A DNA stretch of 64,000 bases from Sporosarcina sp. FSL W7-1349 (GCF_038003045.1 NZ_JBBOOK010000002.1:310001-374000); one strand, 5' to 3'. Counted from the stretch's first letter, positions 14,035 to 22,964 are shown. Translations and numbers: made by a program. Notes: generated from the sequence alone by a model not told the origin.

Positions 14035-16578
14035 CTACTTATAGGCTCTTGAAGTCCGAAACCGGATCATGACCCCCGCTGATACAAGTAGGCCGGCAAT
14101 GGCGAACAAGAGAGATGAATCAAAAAATCCACCCGTCTTGGGGAGTTGGTCCCCGAGAGCGGACATTTGCCCCGTCCTTGCCGAATCCCCATCAGATCCC
14201 GTGTTATTCACAGCCCATCCGCTTGCGGGGCTTATCCCCGTGCCGGAAGCGAGTCCAGCGAAGGTTATGTCGGTGTCCTCAATCGTCGTCCCATTGCCTG
14301 AAGTTCCAAGTTTCATTGATGAGGTACCAGTAGCATCAGATTCCTGTACTTGCTCGGTAATCCCGTCATTCGGAGCCTGGCTTTGTGGCATTCTTCCTTC
14401 CTCGGAAGCGGGAGGGATTTCAACGCCGGATTGGACATTTCCTCCATCACTTGTAGTCAGGGGAGTCACTTTAATCGGGGCGTTCCCCCCGTTCTCTTCG
14501 TTTCCTGGCATAGGTGGGTTGGAACCATTGGCTGAAGCCGTCCCTTCTTCAATCCCTGTCAGGGAGGTTGTCCTCTCATTTGAAGCGTCTTCTGCGTTTT
14601 CTTCATTTCCTGATGCAGGCGGCGCTACTTCATCGGATGGGGTCATCCCTTCTTCGTCTCCTGTCGGCAGGGTTGCCCCTATAGTTGTGTTATCTACATT
14701 TCCTTCATTACCCGAAGAGGGCGGGGTCCCCCCGTTGGATAGAGCATCGTTGACCGAATCGGCCGGCAAGGTTACTTCGTTTGACGATTTGTCGTTCGGC
14801 GCTACCGGAGCAGCAGCAGACATTTCCCTTACCAACACACCCGCCTGTACATCCCCGAGTACAGGTATGGGCAGATTGCTCATCAGAACCCCTTCTTTTC
14901 CTAAAGCGCCTTCAGTGTCTGTAACGTTATGCTTTCTCAAATTATCGATTGTTGCCTCTTCCAACAGAGGACCGTCCAAACCAATTTGAGCCAAACCGGT
15001 GGAAATTGAAGAGCTATCCGAATGCTCGGTTTCATGGCCATCCAGTACGCCGACATGCGTCTCTCCTATAATCGGAGCATCCACAAGAGTCGCTTCTACG
15101 ACACCGACATCACGAGTCGTGGAACTCTCATCCGTGCTCGTATGATTGTCCAAAACACCGACATGCGTGTCGCCCAGAAGGTTCGGCGATGCGATATCGA
15201 CCTCCACAACGCCTTGATCCACGGTTTGTGCACTATTTTCATTGCTTTCTTGGTCATCCAGCACACCGATATGTGTTTCTCCCAAAATCGGAGCTTCCGC
15301 AATGGTCGCTTCTACCACACCGCCATCATGCGTTGAGGAACTCTCATCCGTGCTCGTATGATTGTCCAAAACACCGACATGCGTGTCGCCCAGAAAATCC
15401 GAGGATGCGATGTCGATTTCCACGACGCTCTGGTCTTCGGTCTGCGTACCATCTTCATTGCTTTCATACTCATCCAGCACACCGATATGTGTTTCTCCCA
15501 AAATCGGAGCTTCCGCAATGGTCGCTTCTACCACACCGACATGCGTTTCGCCAAGAAAATCCGGGGATGCAATTTCTACCTCCACGACGCCCTGGTCTAC
15601 GGTCTGCACACCATTATCATTGCTGTCAGGATCATCCAGCACGCCGATATGCGTCTCTCCTATAATCGGAGGTTCCGCAAGAGTCGCTTCTACAACACTG
15701 CCTTCATGCGTTGAGGAACTCTCATCCGTGCTCGTATGATTGTCCAAAACACCGACATGCGTGTCGCCCAGAAGGTCCGGCGATGCGATGCCGACTTCCA
15801 CAACGCCTTGATCCATGGTCCGCGCACCATCTTCATTTCTTTCGTGGTCATCCAGTACGCCGATATGTGCTTCTCTCAAAATCGGAGTATCCACAAGAGT
15901 CGCTTCTATCACACCGTCGTCACGAGTTGTGGAACTTTCGTCTGTACTCGCGTGATTATCCAAAACACCGACATGCGTGTCGCCCAGAAGGTCCGGCGAT
16001 GCGATATCGACTTCCACAACGCCTTGATCCACGGTCTGCGCACCATTATCATTGCTTTCATGATTATCCAGTACACCGACATGCGCCTCTCCTACAACTG
16101 GCAAGTCTTCTGCATTGATTTCCACAAGCGCTTTTTGCGAAGTAGCGTTTGCTTCACCGCTTTGCTTCGTCGATGTCGCCACTTCCGCACTCACTTCCTT
16201 CGTTACCGGAGTATCGAGGGTGACAGATGCAATAGATTGCGTTGCTTCCACCATCTGCTCATTTCCGGAACTTGAAGCGGGAGCTACATCGACCTTCAAA
16301 TTCTCCACAATTCCGTCCTGCACTTCTAATTGCACCGCTGATCGGGAATCCCCTTTGTCTTCGTCCAGCTGGGATGGCGAATTGCTCGGAATTTCAAGAT
16401 CCATGTCACCTAAAAGCGGCACATTTTCCAGCTTCACATCCGCGATGGCGTCACCATCCAACAACTCGACATCAGCATTCAGAATTTCACTATTTGCATC
16501 GCTTGCAGCAGGGTTCCATAAAAAGATCGCTCCTGCCCCCAGCAGCATTCCGACTTGTTTCATCCAGTTATTTTTCAT
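14035..16578 (-). CDS. repeat-rich LPKTG cell-wall-anchored surface protein
   Basis: 847 residues. A signal peptide (about 1-28) is followed by a repeat region (about 165-515) of alternating half-units of about 36 residues, each holding a GETHIGVLD or GDTHVGVLD core and an acidic, serine-rich linker. A low-complexity part (about 590-740) has repeated SGNEEN and TGDEEG blocks. LPKTG at 812-816, a hydrophobic helix and a basic tail form the sorting signal. The protein should be covalently attached to the wall by the adjacent sortase. One repeat has lost about 19 residues (GETHVGV joined to VEAT near 347-352), a sign of recombination between units. A structural or adhesive role is plausible, but no binding domain is recognised. 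AAGGAGAG precedes the ATG. Confidence 0.88.
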   Translation of the reverse strand: MKNNWMKQVGMLLGAGAIFLWNPAASDANSEILNADVELLDGDAIADVKLENVPLLGDMDLEIPSNSPSQLDEDKGDSRSAVQLEVQDGIVENLKVDVAPASSSGNEQMVEATQSIASVTLDTPVTKEVSAEVATSTKQSGEANATSQKALVEINAEDLPVVGEAHVGVLDNHESNDNGAQTVDQGVVEVDIASPDLLGDTHVGVLDNHASTDESSTTRDDGVIEATLVDTPILREAHIGVLDDHERNEDGARTMDQGVVEVGIASPDLLGDTHVGVLDNHTSTDESSSTHEGSVVEATLAEPPIIGETHIGVLDDPDSNDNGVQTVDQGVVEVEIASPDFLGETHVGVVEATIAEAPILGETHIGVLDEYESNEDGTQTEDQSVVEIDIASSDFLGDTHVGVLDNHTSTDESSSTHDGGVVEATIAEAPILGETHIGVLDDQESNENSAQTVDQGVVEVDIASPNLLGDTHVGVLDNHTSTDESSTTRDVGVVEATLVDAPIIGETHVGVLDGHETEHSDSSSISTGLAQIGLDGPLLEEATIDNLRKHNVTDTEGALGKEGVLMSNLPIPVLGDVQAGVLVREMSAAAPVAPNDKSSNEVTLPADSVNDALSNGGTPPSSGNEGNVDNTTIGATLPTGDEEGMTPSDEVAPPASGNEENAEDASNERTTSLTGIEEGTASANGSNPPMPGNEENGGNAPIKVTPLTTSDGGNVQSGVEIPPASEEGRMPQSQAPNDGITEQVQESDATGTSSMKLGTSGNGTTIEDTDITFAGLASGTGISPASGWAVNNTGSDGDSARTGQMSALGDQLPKTGGFFDSSLLFAIAGLLVSAGVMIRFRTSRAYK
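15034..16086 (-). repeat. coding tandem repeat of the LPKTG protein
   Basis: Ten to eleven half-units of about 108 bp, alternating between two types so that the larger period is about 216 bp. Units ending THVGVLDNHTSTDESS alternate with units ending THIGVLDD.E.N. The DNA copies are similar enough for slippage or recombination; one unit is shortened. Confidence 0.8.
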
Positions 16579-16601
16579 TTTTTAACTCTCCTTTTTTATA
16601 G

Positions 16602-18053
16602 TTAGAATTGATTAACGTATAAAAAAGGAGCTGTTTGGGGTGGTTGTCCCGGTGGTGCATGGGTCCATTGCGTCCAGATTCGCTCATTCTGCCGATTCCA
16701 ACGTGGTTTGATCGGTAACAGCCAGTGCAACGAATCCGCTAGCATGGCGTTGACTCCTAAATCGGCATGCGTGCCACCCGGCGAGGCCGGTATCAACGTA
16801 ATCGAAGAGCTGCCCGCCGAAACGGAAACCGTGAAATTCGGAATTCTTTCTCCCGGCGCCCCTTCAGGAAGCGGCTCGTTCATAGGGTGGATCTTCGATG
16901 CTTCGGTCTGTTTGCCGGCAGAGTTCCCGGATGCTGTTGTAGGTTCGACGGCATCGAACGGTTCAATCGTCTCTTCCGTATCCGCATCTGCGTTCACCGT
17001 TTCCGCTACTTTTTCTGGAATCTCTGTTTTCGGTGCTTCTTCAATCGACGCCGGTGGTTCCGTTCTCACGGCAGGGACCATCTCCATTGCAGTTTCCACT
17101 TCTTTCATTTCCGTAGGTTTGACTGCTGGTATGCTTGAAGATCCGCTGTTAGAGGTTGCCTTCTGGGTATCCGGACTGTCTAATTCATCGATTTGCATTT
17201 TTTGTTCAGGTTGTCCCGCATCGGCATTTTCGTTCTCTGCCACTATCGGTTGTTCAGGTTGCGGCATTTGTTCCACCGGCTCACGTTCTGCCCCAGTACT
17301 TTTCAGAGGGGCTGCCACTCCTTTTACAGCCGTGGAGACGGTTTCATCCACTGCCTCCCTTGTATGCCCGACAACCTCTTGTAAACCGGATGTTGTTTCT
17401 TCTAAAACGGAAGTTACCAAAGGAACATTCGGCGCGATGTCGGTAACGGCGGTCACATCTTCAACGACTGTTTGGACGGTTTCTGTCGTTGTTTCCACGA
17501 CAGGGACCGTACTTTCCAATGTTTCTCCTACGAAGTTCTCTGTGCTGCTCACTATATTCCGCACGGGCTGTTCGTAAGGAGTACCGACTTCCCGCAACGT
17601 GTCCGTTGTAAAATCCAACGTCCGCTCTGCTGTCCCTTGTACAAAATCGGCTGTTTCATCCACAACTGGAGTTACCAATTCGACCTCTGGAAACTCCTTG
17701 ACAATTCCGGTCGCTTCCGCAGTGACCGTCTGCACCGTCCCGACTTCGGATTCCACAACTGATGTGACCGATTGAACAACGGAACCTACGTCTTCTCCGA
17801 GAGTAGTCTGCGAAGTAGGATCACCTATGGTTTTACCAGTATTCTCTATTAAGTTTGTCGTCTGGATAACGGTTTCCCCTGTCGATTCCAAAGTATCACC
17901 GACTGTCTTTCCGACAGAAGAAACCGTCTCCTGAACGGCATGATCAACTTGATTCAATAAACCTCCGACTGGATCATACTCTTCACCTTGGACAAACGCC
18001 GGCAATCCGATGCAACATAAGATAATCGCTAAGAAGAATGTCCATTTTCTCAC
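16602..18053 (-). CDS. secreted helical protein of the sortase locus, unknown
   Basis: 483 residues. A signal peptide (about 1-23, cut likely after FVQG) is followed by about 230 residues rich in Thr, Val and Glu. Short repeats of the form ETV.S.GKTVGDTLEST there suggest a long amphipathic helix or coiled coil. A proline- and glutamate-rich middle (about 255-390) precedes a distinct C-terminal part ending in tryptophan- and proline-rich sequence. There is no LPXTG motif or anchor, so it is probably secreted or held by the partner protein. GTG start with AGGAGGTG 6 bases before it. First gene of a three-gene operon under a sigma-B-like promoter. The family is not recognised. Confidence 0.7.
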   Translation of the reverse strand: MRKWTFFLAIILCCIGLPAFVQGEEYDPVGGLLNQVDHAVQETVSSVGKTVGDTLESTGETVIQTTNLIENTGKTIGDPTSQTTLGEDVGSVVQSVTSVVESEVGTVQTVTAEATGIVKEFPEVELVTPVVDETADFVQGTAERTLDFTTDTLREVGTPYEQPVRNIVSSTENFVGETLESTVPVVETTTETVQTVVEDVTAVTDIAPNVPLVTSVLEETTSGLQEVVGHTREAVDETVSTAVKGVAAPLKSTGAEREPVEQMPQPEQPIVAENENADAGQPEQKMQIDELDSPDTQKATSNSGSSSIPAVKPTEMKEVETAMEMVPAVRTEPPASIEEAPKTEIPEKVAETVNADADTEETIEPFDAVEPTTASGNSAGKQTEASKIHPMNEPLPEGAPGERIPNFTVSVSAGSSSITLIPASPGGTHADLGVNAMLADSLHWLLPIKPRWNRQNERIWTQWTHAPPGQPPQTAPFLYVNQF

Positions 18054-18106
18054 CTTTACACCTCCTCCCTTTAGAAGTTTTAAGAATTATTCCTCTTCTA
18101 TCATTC

Positions 18107-18131
18107 GTACCCAGTCTATTATCCGATAAAC
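18107..18131 (-). promoter_or_regulatory. sigma-B-type promoter of the surface-protein operon
   Basis: On the minus strand GTTTAT (18126-18131), 13-bp spacer and GGGTAC (18107-18112) match the sigma-B consensus GTTTAA N12-15 GGGTAT. It lies about 55 bp upstream of the first start codon. Confidence 0.55.
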
Positions 18132-18145
18132 GTTTTCAGGCCAAA

Positions 18146-18172
18146 GAAAAAACGCTCCCTGGACAGGAAGCG
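18146..18172 (-). terminator. terminator of the YtxH-like gene
   Basis: On the minus strand ACGCTTCCTG, a short loop and AGGGAGCGT are followed by TTTTTTC. Confidence 0.75.
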
Positions 18173-18184
18173 TAAGGTAGTTAG

Positions 18185-18532
18185 TTATGCAGTTGTGTTT
18201 CCGACTGGTGAATCGCCAGTGGGCTTTTTGTGGTAGAGGCCGTCGTCTTCAGGTGTCGACTTTGTGTCCTGGACCTCTTCATTGTAGTAATGGACACTTG
18301 TCTGAGCCCCTTCACTTACCATTTTGTTGTCCTGTAAATCATATGGATCCGAATGGCCGGCCTTCGTATCTGGCGAACGGTTCAATTTTTGTGATTGGAC
18401 GAGCGAATCGAGTTTCGTCCTCATATTGTTGAATGCGACTTGCGCCTTGTCTCTGTTCTCTTTCTTACTAAAATACGCGTATGCACCGGTTGCCAAAGTA
18501 GCAAGCAATAAAGTATTTCGTTTACGTGCCAT
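18185..18532 (-). CDS. YtxH-like small stress protein
   Basis: 115 residues. One N-terminal hydrophobic segment (about 6-20, LLLATLATGAYAYF) is followed by a charged helix (KKENRDKAQVAFNNMRTKLDS) and a polar, likely disordered tail. The pattern is that of YtxH/YtxG-type stress proteins, which are membrane-associated and of unclear function. ATG at 18532 is preferred because GGAAGG lies 9 bases before it; ATGs at 18541 and 18538 are too close. A sigma-B-like promoter is 50 bp upstream. It has its own terminator before the surface-protein operon. Confidence 0.65.
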   Translation of the reverse strand: MARKRNTLLLATLATGAYAYFSKKENRDKAQVAFNNMRTKLDSLVQSQKLNRSPDTKAGHSDPYDLQDNKMVSEGAQTSVHYYNEEVQDTKSTPEDDGLYHKKPTGDSPVGNTTA

Positions 18533-18580
18533 CTCCATCATCCTTCCAAAAGTGAATTTATATTGGATTGTACAGGGAGT

Positions 18581-18606
18581 ATACCCTTTAATCCAGAATT
18601 AGAAAC
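18581..18606 (-). promoter_or_regulatory. sigma-B-type promoter of the YtxH-like gene
   Basis: GTTTCT (18601-18606), 14-bp spacer, GGGTAT (18581-18586) on the minus strand. The -10 is a perfect sigma-B match. Confidence 0.6.
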
Positions 18607-18808
18607 TTCTAGTTAGCAAACGGCGACAGTCTGCACGCCTCGAAACATTTCCTGATAAAATCCTTTAACCCGCAGATTTCACAGTATTCACCAGCCAACT
18701 AGCTAAGTCTTCCAAGTTCATTTCGAATATATCAATTTGATTACAACCATAGTCTTTGCCCGGTTTCTTTGCTATGATAACAAAAAGGATTGCTGAGGTG
18801 ATAGCGCA

Positions 18809-19303
18809 ATGATTCGACCTATGACAGAAGCAGATATCATTCATGTTCAACACATCGCTCGAGAAACATGGAGCGCTACGTATGATGGAATCATACCCGA
18901 AGAAATTCAAACGGACTTTATCGACCGAGCCTATTCAGAAGCCATGTTACGGAAACGGATGGAAAAGACCTGCATGCTTATCGCAGAACACAATGGAGTG
19001 CCAGTCGGCTTTGCGAACTTCACGAAGAAAGACGAAGACGGAGACTCCGAACTGACAGCACTTTATATCCTCCCGTCCCATCAACAATACGGGTTTGGAC
19101 GGAAACTATTCGAATATGCGCTATCCGAATTACAAGATGCCCTGCAATTGTTTGTCTATGTAGATCGCCACAATGAAATCGGACGAGCATTCTATGAAAA
19201 ACAAGGCTTTGAACTGCTGGATGTGTTTGATGAATTTTTCGAAGGGCATCCTGTGGAAACAGCCCAATATGTATATTATATCCAAGAGCCTGTGCTGGCT
19301 TGA
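18809..19303 (+). CDS. GNAT-family N-acetyltransferase
   Basis: 164 residues, a single GNAT domain. Seen: N-terminal IRPMTEADI, a central beta-strand pair (MLIAEHNGVPVGFANF), the acetyl-CoA loop in LPSHQQYGFGRKLFEYAL (Q-x-x-G-x-G type) and the late AFYEKQGFELL segment. It should transfer an acetyl group from acetyl-CoA to an amine; the substrate is unknown. GAGGTGA stands 8 bases before the ATG. The gene is alone, with its own terminator. Confidence 0.85.
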   Translation: MIRPMTEADIIHVQHIARETWSATYDGIIPEEIQTDFIDRAYSEAMLRKRMEKTCMLIAEHNGVPVGFANFTKKDEDGDSELTALYILPSHQQYGFGRKLFEYALSELQDALQLFVYVDRHNEIGRAFYEKQGFELLDVFDEFFEGHPVETAQYVYYIQEPVLA

Positions 19304-19310
19304 GGTGTAG

Positions 19311-19335
19311 AACGCTGCCTAATTCGCTAGGGAGC
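19311..19335 (+). terminator. terminator of the acetyltransferase gene
   Basis: AACGCTGCCTA pairs with TAGGGAGCGTT (one mismatch), followed by TTTGTTTG. Confidence 0.75.
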
Positions 19336-19472
19336 GTTTTTGTTTGCAAAAATTCTTCGATGGAACGGACGCGGAAATAGTTTTTCTCGCTTTACCATGT
19401 TTATCCTGAACGACACGCGGGTATTTATGATGATATACAGATACAACATCTTAAGAAATGGGGACGATACAA

Positions 19473-19574
19473 ATGAAGAAAGAGCTAATTTTCAACTCTG
19501 CCGACATGCTGTATACTGTCGCCGGTGCATCCACATTAACGACGATTGTGTACTTCATCATGCTATCATTGTGA
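19473..19574 (+). CDS. possible 33-aa hydrophobic small protein
   Basis: Reads MKKELIFNSADMLYTVAGAS and continues into one hydrophobic helix (TTIVYFIMLSL). GGGGA lies 9 bases before the ATG, and a terminator follows 25 bases after the stop. Size and shape fit a single-pass membrane microprotein. No family is recognised and no promoter is clear, so it could be chance. Confidence 0.4.
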   Translation: MKKELIFNSADMLYTVAGASTLTTIVYFIMLSL

Positions 19575-19599
19575 GGGATTTACATGACAGGTTTCAAAT

Positions 19600-19635
19600 A
19601 AAAGGCAATCCACCTAAACCGGGGGATTGCCTTTT
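19600..19635. terminator. bidirectional terminator
   Basis: AAAAGGCAATCC (19600-19611) pairs perfectly with GGATTGCCTTTT (19624-19635), with T-runs on both strands. Serves the GNAT gene at 19643 and the possible small gene to its left. Confidence 0.8.
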
Positions 19636-19642
19636 ATCATGC

Positions 19643-19924
19643 TCACGCTATGACATCTTCATAGTCCGGATAGCGATCAAACGCCGTCACGACGTAGGAA
19701 CAGACGGCTTCCATCTTCAATTCGTTTTCCCGCGCGTATTCTGCCGCCCGATCGAGCAGTTGCTTGGCAACCCCTTGGCCTCGCAATGTTGGGGAAACGA
19801 AAGTATGGTCCATGACCATGACATCCCCCAGCAAAGTCCATGTAATTTCCGCAATCGTCTTCCCATCCTCTTGTTTGCGGAAAGCAAACGCGTCACCGCC
19901 GAGTTCTACTAATTCGAATTCCAT
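19643..19924 (-). CDS. small GNAT acetyltransferase (YjdJ/YidJ-like)
   Basis: 93 residues, the compact GNAT form of about 90-100 residues. It has the acetyl-CoA loop HTFVSPTLRGQGVAKQLLDRAAEYA and ends in VCSYVVTAFDRYPDYEDV, typical of the group (a conserved Cys-Ser-Tyr then a short helix). It probably acetylates a small amine, but its substrate is not known. GAAAGGGG stands before the ATG. Single gene. Confidence 0.85.
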   Translation of the reverse strand: MEFELVELGGDAFAFRKQEDGKTIAEITWTLLGDVMVMDHTFVSPTLRGQGVAKQLLDRAAEYARENELKMEAVCSYVVTAFDRYPDYEDVIA

Positions 19925-20066
19925 AGTAACTACCCCTTTCTAAACTGCACTTCATCCGATACAGTTTTCACCTGCCGGATGGTTTTTTATTACTTTATCA
20001 CAAATTGTACAATTCAGGTTGCGTTAATGTTTCGATTTTTCGGCGAATTGGTTACGATTCTTCTGG

Positions 20067-21029
20067 TCAAATGTCCAATGGCCGCAGGGAGGCTTCGATC
20101 TGTTCCCGGCGCGGCTCCAAGAATGGCGGGAGAGCCAGCGATTCGCCCAATGATTCAAGCGGCTCATCTGTCGCAAAGCCCGGTTCATCGGTCGCCAGTT
20201 CAAAGAGGATGCCATTCGGCTCCCGGAAATAAATTGATTTGAAATAAAACCTGTCGACTAATCCGCTCGTCATGAAGCCTTGGCTCCGCAACCATTCTTC
20301 CCAGCGATCATAGTCGTCCATCGATTTAATGCGGAACGCCACATGATGCACGCTGCCCCGCCCCGGCCTTTCCGCCGGAAGATCCGTTCTCGTTTCGACA
20401 TGGACCTCCCCGGCCGGACCACCTTCACCTGTCGAGAACACCCGGATGTCCGGCATGCCTTCCACGGTTGATGGATACGAGCCGATTTCCTTGAAATGAA
20501 GAACCGACGTTAACACATCCACTGTTGATCCGGCACGGCGGACCGTCAACGTGACCGGGCCTAATCCGACAATCGCATACTGTTCCGGAATATCCTCGCG
20601 AACCCATGGAACACCGTACGGAATTCCTTTGCCATCGTCGACGACCAATTGAAGCCGGGACCCTTCCTGATCCTGGAATGCTAACGTCTTGCGACCGAAT
20701 CGGTCTTCTATCGCATCCTGCTCAATGCCAAGCTCTGTAAACCGCTGTTGCCAGAAATCCAGCGCCTCTTCGGACATGATCCGGAACGCCGTGTTGCTAA
20801 TACTCGAGACGCCCGGATATGTTCTTCCTGCCATCGGGATATCGAAATACGTCATATCTGTCCCTGGCGTCCCGACCGCATCCGCGTAAAACAAATGATA
20901 CGATGACGTCGAATCTTGGTTCACGGTCTTCTTTACGAGCCGCATGCCGAGGACCTTTGTAAAGAAATTAAAATTTTTCTCTGCATCTGCTGTAATAGCG
21001 GACACATGATGGATTCCCTCTAATCGCAT
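20067..21029 (-). CDS. mhqO: ring-cleaving dioxygenase of the MhqO/MhqA type (VOC family)
   Basis: 320 residues made of two vicinal-oxygen-chelate halves. It begins LEGIHHVSAITADAEKNFNF. Metal ligands are placed as His near the start of each half (GIHHVS and SVHHVAF) and a Glu near the end (GILFELATD). In Bacillus subtilis MhqA, MhqE and MhqO break down hydroquinones and protect against quinone stress under the repressor MhqR. A good MhqR-like palindrome lies just upstream of the start, supporting this role. The choice between mhqO and mhqA is not firm. Single gene. Confidence 0.85.
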   Translation of the reverse strand: MRLEGIHHVSAITADAEKNFNFFTKVLGMRLVKKTVNQDSTSSYHLFYADAVGTPGTDMTYFDIPMAGRTYPGVSSISNTAFRIMSEEALDFWQQRFTELGIEQDAIEDRFGRKTLAFQDQEGSRLQLVVDDGKGIPYGVPWVREDIPEQYAIVGLGPVTLTVRRAGSTVDVLTSVLHFKEIGSYPSTVEGMPDIRVFSTGEGGPAGEVHVETRTDLPAERPGRGSVHHVAFRIKSMDDYDRWEEWLRSQGFMTSGLVDRFYFKSIYFREPNGILFELATDEPGFATDEPLESLGESLALPPFLEPRREQIEASLRPLDI

Positions 21030-21049
21030 TGGAAAAACCCCTCTCTAAT

Positions 21050-21067
21050 TATCTTGAATTCAAGGTA
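21050..21067. promoter_or_regulatory. MhqR-like operator
   Basis: TATCTTGAATTCAAGGTA is a near-perfect palindrome (7 of 8 bases in each inner arm). It closely follows the MhqR box of Bacillus subtilis (tATCTcgaAtTCgAGATa). It lies 21 bp upstream of the dioxygenase start. Confidence 0.6.
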
Positions 21068-21116
21068 ATTAAATCTTATCATGCTTCTTAAAGGATTACA
21101 AAGAATCTGTTTGCAA

Positions 21117-21147
21117 ATAAAAGGCCGCCCGGTTGCCGGACAGCCTC
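21117..21147 (-). terminator. terminator of ypuA
   Basis: On the minus strand AGGCTGTCCGG, loop CAA and CCGGGCGGCCT (with G-U pairs) are followed by TTTTATTT. Confidence 0.7.
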
Positions 21148-21162
21148 TCGTTTCTATAGTTA

Positions 21163-22050
21163 TCAATTGAACCAAGATTTAATCGATTCGAACAGGTCCG
21201 CGAAAAATTGTTTCACTTTTTCCCAGAAACCGGGATCGATTTCACCGAATTTGTCTTTTATTGTCGTAGCCATATCATTCAGCTGGTCGGAAAACTTGGA
21301 GAAATCGATGTCCAAATTCCGGATCCTGTCCATCAAATCGATGAGCAATTGGCGGTCAGCCTCATTCAACTCGATATTGAGTTTAGACAATTGTTCCTTG
21401 ACAATCCGTTCGACATCTTCCTTCGTCGCCGGATTTTGTTCAGCGATCTGCTTTTTAATTTCCGTCAGGAGGGTTGTTACTTTCTCCTGGTCTATGCCGG
21501 AATCCTTTGCAAATTTTGTTGCCAGATTCAACTCATCATTCGCCACATCGGTACGTTCCGTGTCAAGTGTTTCCCCCGTCACTTCATATGCTTTGTAAAT
21601 GCCGACAAGCGCGGAGTGTCCCGATACTTTTTTCGGGGATGCCACTTCGACGATTGCGTCCTCGATTCCTGCCGTCAACATGGCATTTGCATACATCTCG
21701 GGTGTCACTTCTGTAATATTCTCTTCTGTGACGATAGAAATGACGAGCCCTTTCCCTTCTTCCTGTCGGGTGATTTTGGCAGATGAATACATTCTCGCCT
21801 TGCTATTGCCGTTCTTAATATATTTGACTAGGTCATTGCCGTCGACCGTGATTTCTTCGACTTCGGTCTCTTGGTCAACTCCCAAGCTTTTCTTCATCGT
21901 CTCTTTTTCAGTTTCTGATAAGTTGGCGCCATACACTACAATGGGGACACCAAGTTTTTCATCGATCGCCTTTTCAGCTTTGGTGCTTTGTGGGAACAGC
22001 ACTCCAACCGCCAGCAAAAGGGCCGCTAGTGTCGTGATGAACCGTCTCAT
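21163..22050 (-). CDS. ypuA: secreted DUF1002 protein (YpuA-like)
   Basis: 295 residues. A signal peptide (about 1-24, ending near STKA) leads to the DUF1002 domain (about 30-200), with GVPIVVYGANLSETEKETM and a long GIEDAIVEVASPKKVSGHSALVGIYKAYE segment. A helical C-terminal extension (about 200-295) ends in an aromatic amphipathic helix (FFADLFESIKSWF). YpuA is thought to be a cell-envelope protein of unknown biochemical role. ATG at 22050 fits the GGAGAGGAGA site better than the in-frame ATG at 22056. Single gene. Confidence 0.8.
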   Translation of the reverse strand: MRRFITTLAALLLAVGVLFPQSTKAEKAIDEKLGVPIVVYGANLSETEKETMKKSLGVDQETEVEEITVDGNDLVKYIKNGNSKARMYSSAKITRQEEGKGLVISIVTEENITEVTPEMYANAMLTAGIEDAIVEVASPKKVSGHSALVGIYKAYEVTGETLDTERTDVANDELNLATKFAKDSGIDQEKVTTLLTEIKKQIAEQNPATKEDVERIVKEQLSKLNIELNEADRQLLIDLMDRIRNLDIDFSKFSDQLNDMATTIKDKFGEIDPGFWEKVKQFFADLFESIKSWFN

Positions 22051-22115
22051 AATCATTCTCCTCTCCTATACGGATTAATACGTTGGGAGAACCTGAAAAG
22101 TTCCCGGAAGAGAAT

Positions 22116-22964
22116 TCATTTCAAAGTTGTCCACCCATCTTCCTGGGTGATCTTCCCTTCCTTCATCAGCCTGCCGAGTGCCCGTTTGAAGGCCCCCTTG
22201 CTCATCGTGAACATTTCCTGGATCTCCTCCGGGTTGGATTTATCGGTGAATGGCATTTGGCCGCCGCTATCCTGCAAATAACGGAGAATCACTTCCGAAT
22301 CATCCGCCAAACGCTCCTGTTTCCGCGGCAGCAAAGAGCCGTTCAACGTCCCATCTTCTCGGACTCCGATTACCCGGACATCCAATTCCTCGCCTAAACG
22401 CGGCTCTTTCTCCCGTTCCGATTGGTGGATGAAAATCCGGTAATTTTCCGGAATGCTTAATAAAAACGAACCGACAGGCAATAAACGATACGCCCTCGCT
22501 TTCAAATTGGCATTCGTCAAGGAAGCGGGCGCCGCCGCAATTTGCTCGAGCGCTCTTTCTTCCGTCACCAACCTGCCAAAAAGAGTGCCTCCCAAATCGG
22601 TGCGCAGCGTCATATATAGCATATCGTCCGTCTGAGGCCAAAGGGCACGGACCCTTGGCATATCTGCTTTATTCACAAGCACTTCCACAGGAGCCCCAAT
22701 ATCGACGTAGACCCCTTCCTTGGCATCGATGCGGATGACCCGGGCCCAGCCATACGATCCGATTGTCACCCGAGGGAGCTGCGTCGTGGCGGACAGCTCC
22801 TTCCGCCGGTTGACATAGAGGAACACGGTTACACGATCCGCTACTTCTAGCGTCTCATCCGCATCCGAAGCATTCATTTGAACATCGCCTTCCAAGATCC
22901 ATCGAGATCCTTCTTTTGCGATCACTTCCAGTTCGGTCATCGTACCAGGTTGCAATTCTTTCAT
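22116..22964 (-). CDS. cvfB: S1-domain RNA-binding protein CvfB (YitL)
   Basis: 283 residues. It contains successive S1-like OB-fold segments ([20 protein letters not shown] and [20 protein letters not shown]) and a C-terminal winged helix ([19 protein letters not shown]), the CvfB layout. Family members bind RNA and affect virulence-gene expression in staphylococci. Its ATG overlaps the mntR stop codon (ATGA), so the two are translationally coupled and CvfB follows MntR in one transcript. That overlap also decides the start at 22964 over the upstream TTG. Confidence 0.88.
   Translation of the reverse strand: MKELQPGTMTELEVIAKEGSRWILEGDVQMNASDADETLEVADRVTVFLYVNRRKELSATTQLPRVTIGSYGWARVIRIDAKEGVYVDIGAPVEVLVNKADMPRVRALWPQTDDMLYMTLRTDLGGTLFGRLVTEERALEQIAAAPASLTNANLKARAYRLLPVGSFLLSIPENYRIFIHQSEREKEPRLGEELDVRVIGVREDGTLNGSLLPRKQERLADDSEVILRYLQDSGGQMPFTDKSNPEEIQEMFTMSKGAFKRALGRLMKEGKITQEDGWTTLK

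Noticed and set aside
15022..16601. Long open frames on the plus strand opposite the LPKTG gene
   Set aside because: They are mirror frames of a biased repeat; the minus strand has the signal peptide, LPKTG motif, ribosome binding site and sortase partner.
16708..17577. Plus-strand 289-codon frame opposite the secreted protein gene
   Set aside because: Low-complexity Ser/Val translation typical of antisense to a Thr/Glu-rich gene, with no ribosome binding site.
19340..19912. 190-codon plus-strand frame between the two GNAT genes
   Set aside because: It crosses a strong terminator and runs antisense through a clear GNAT gene.
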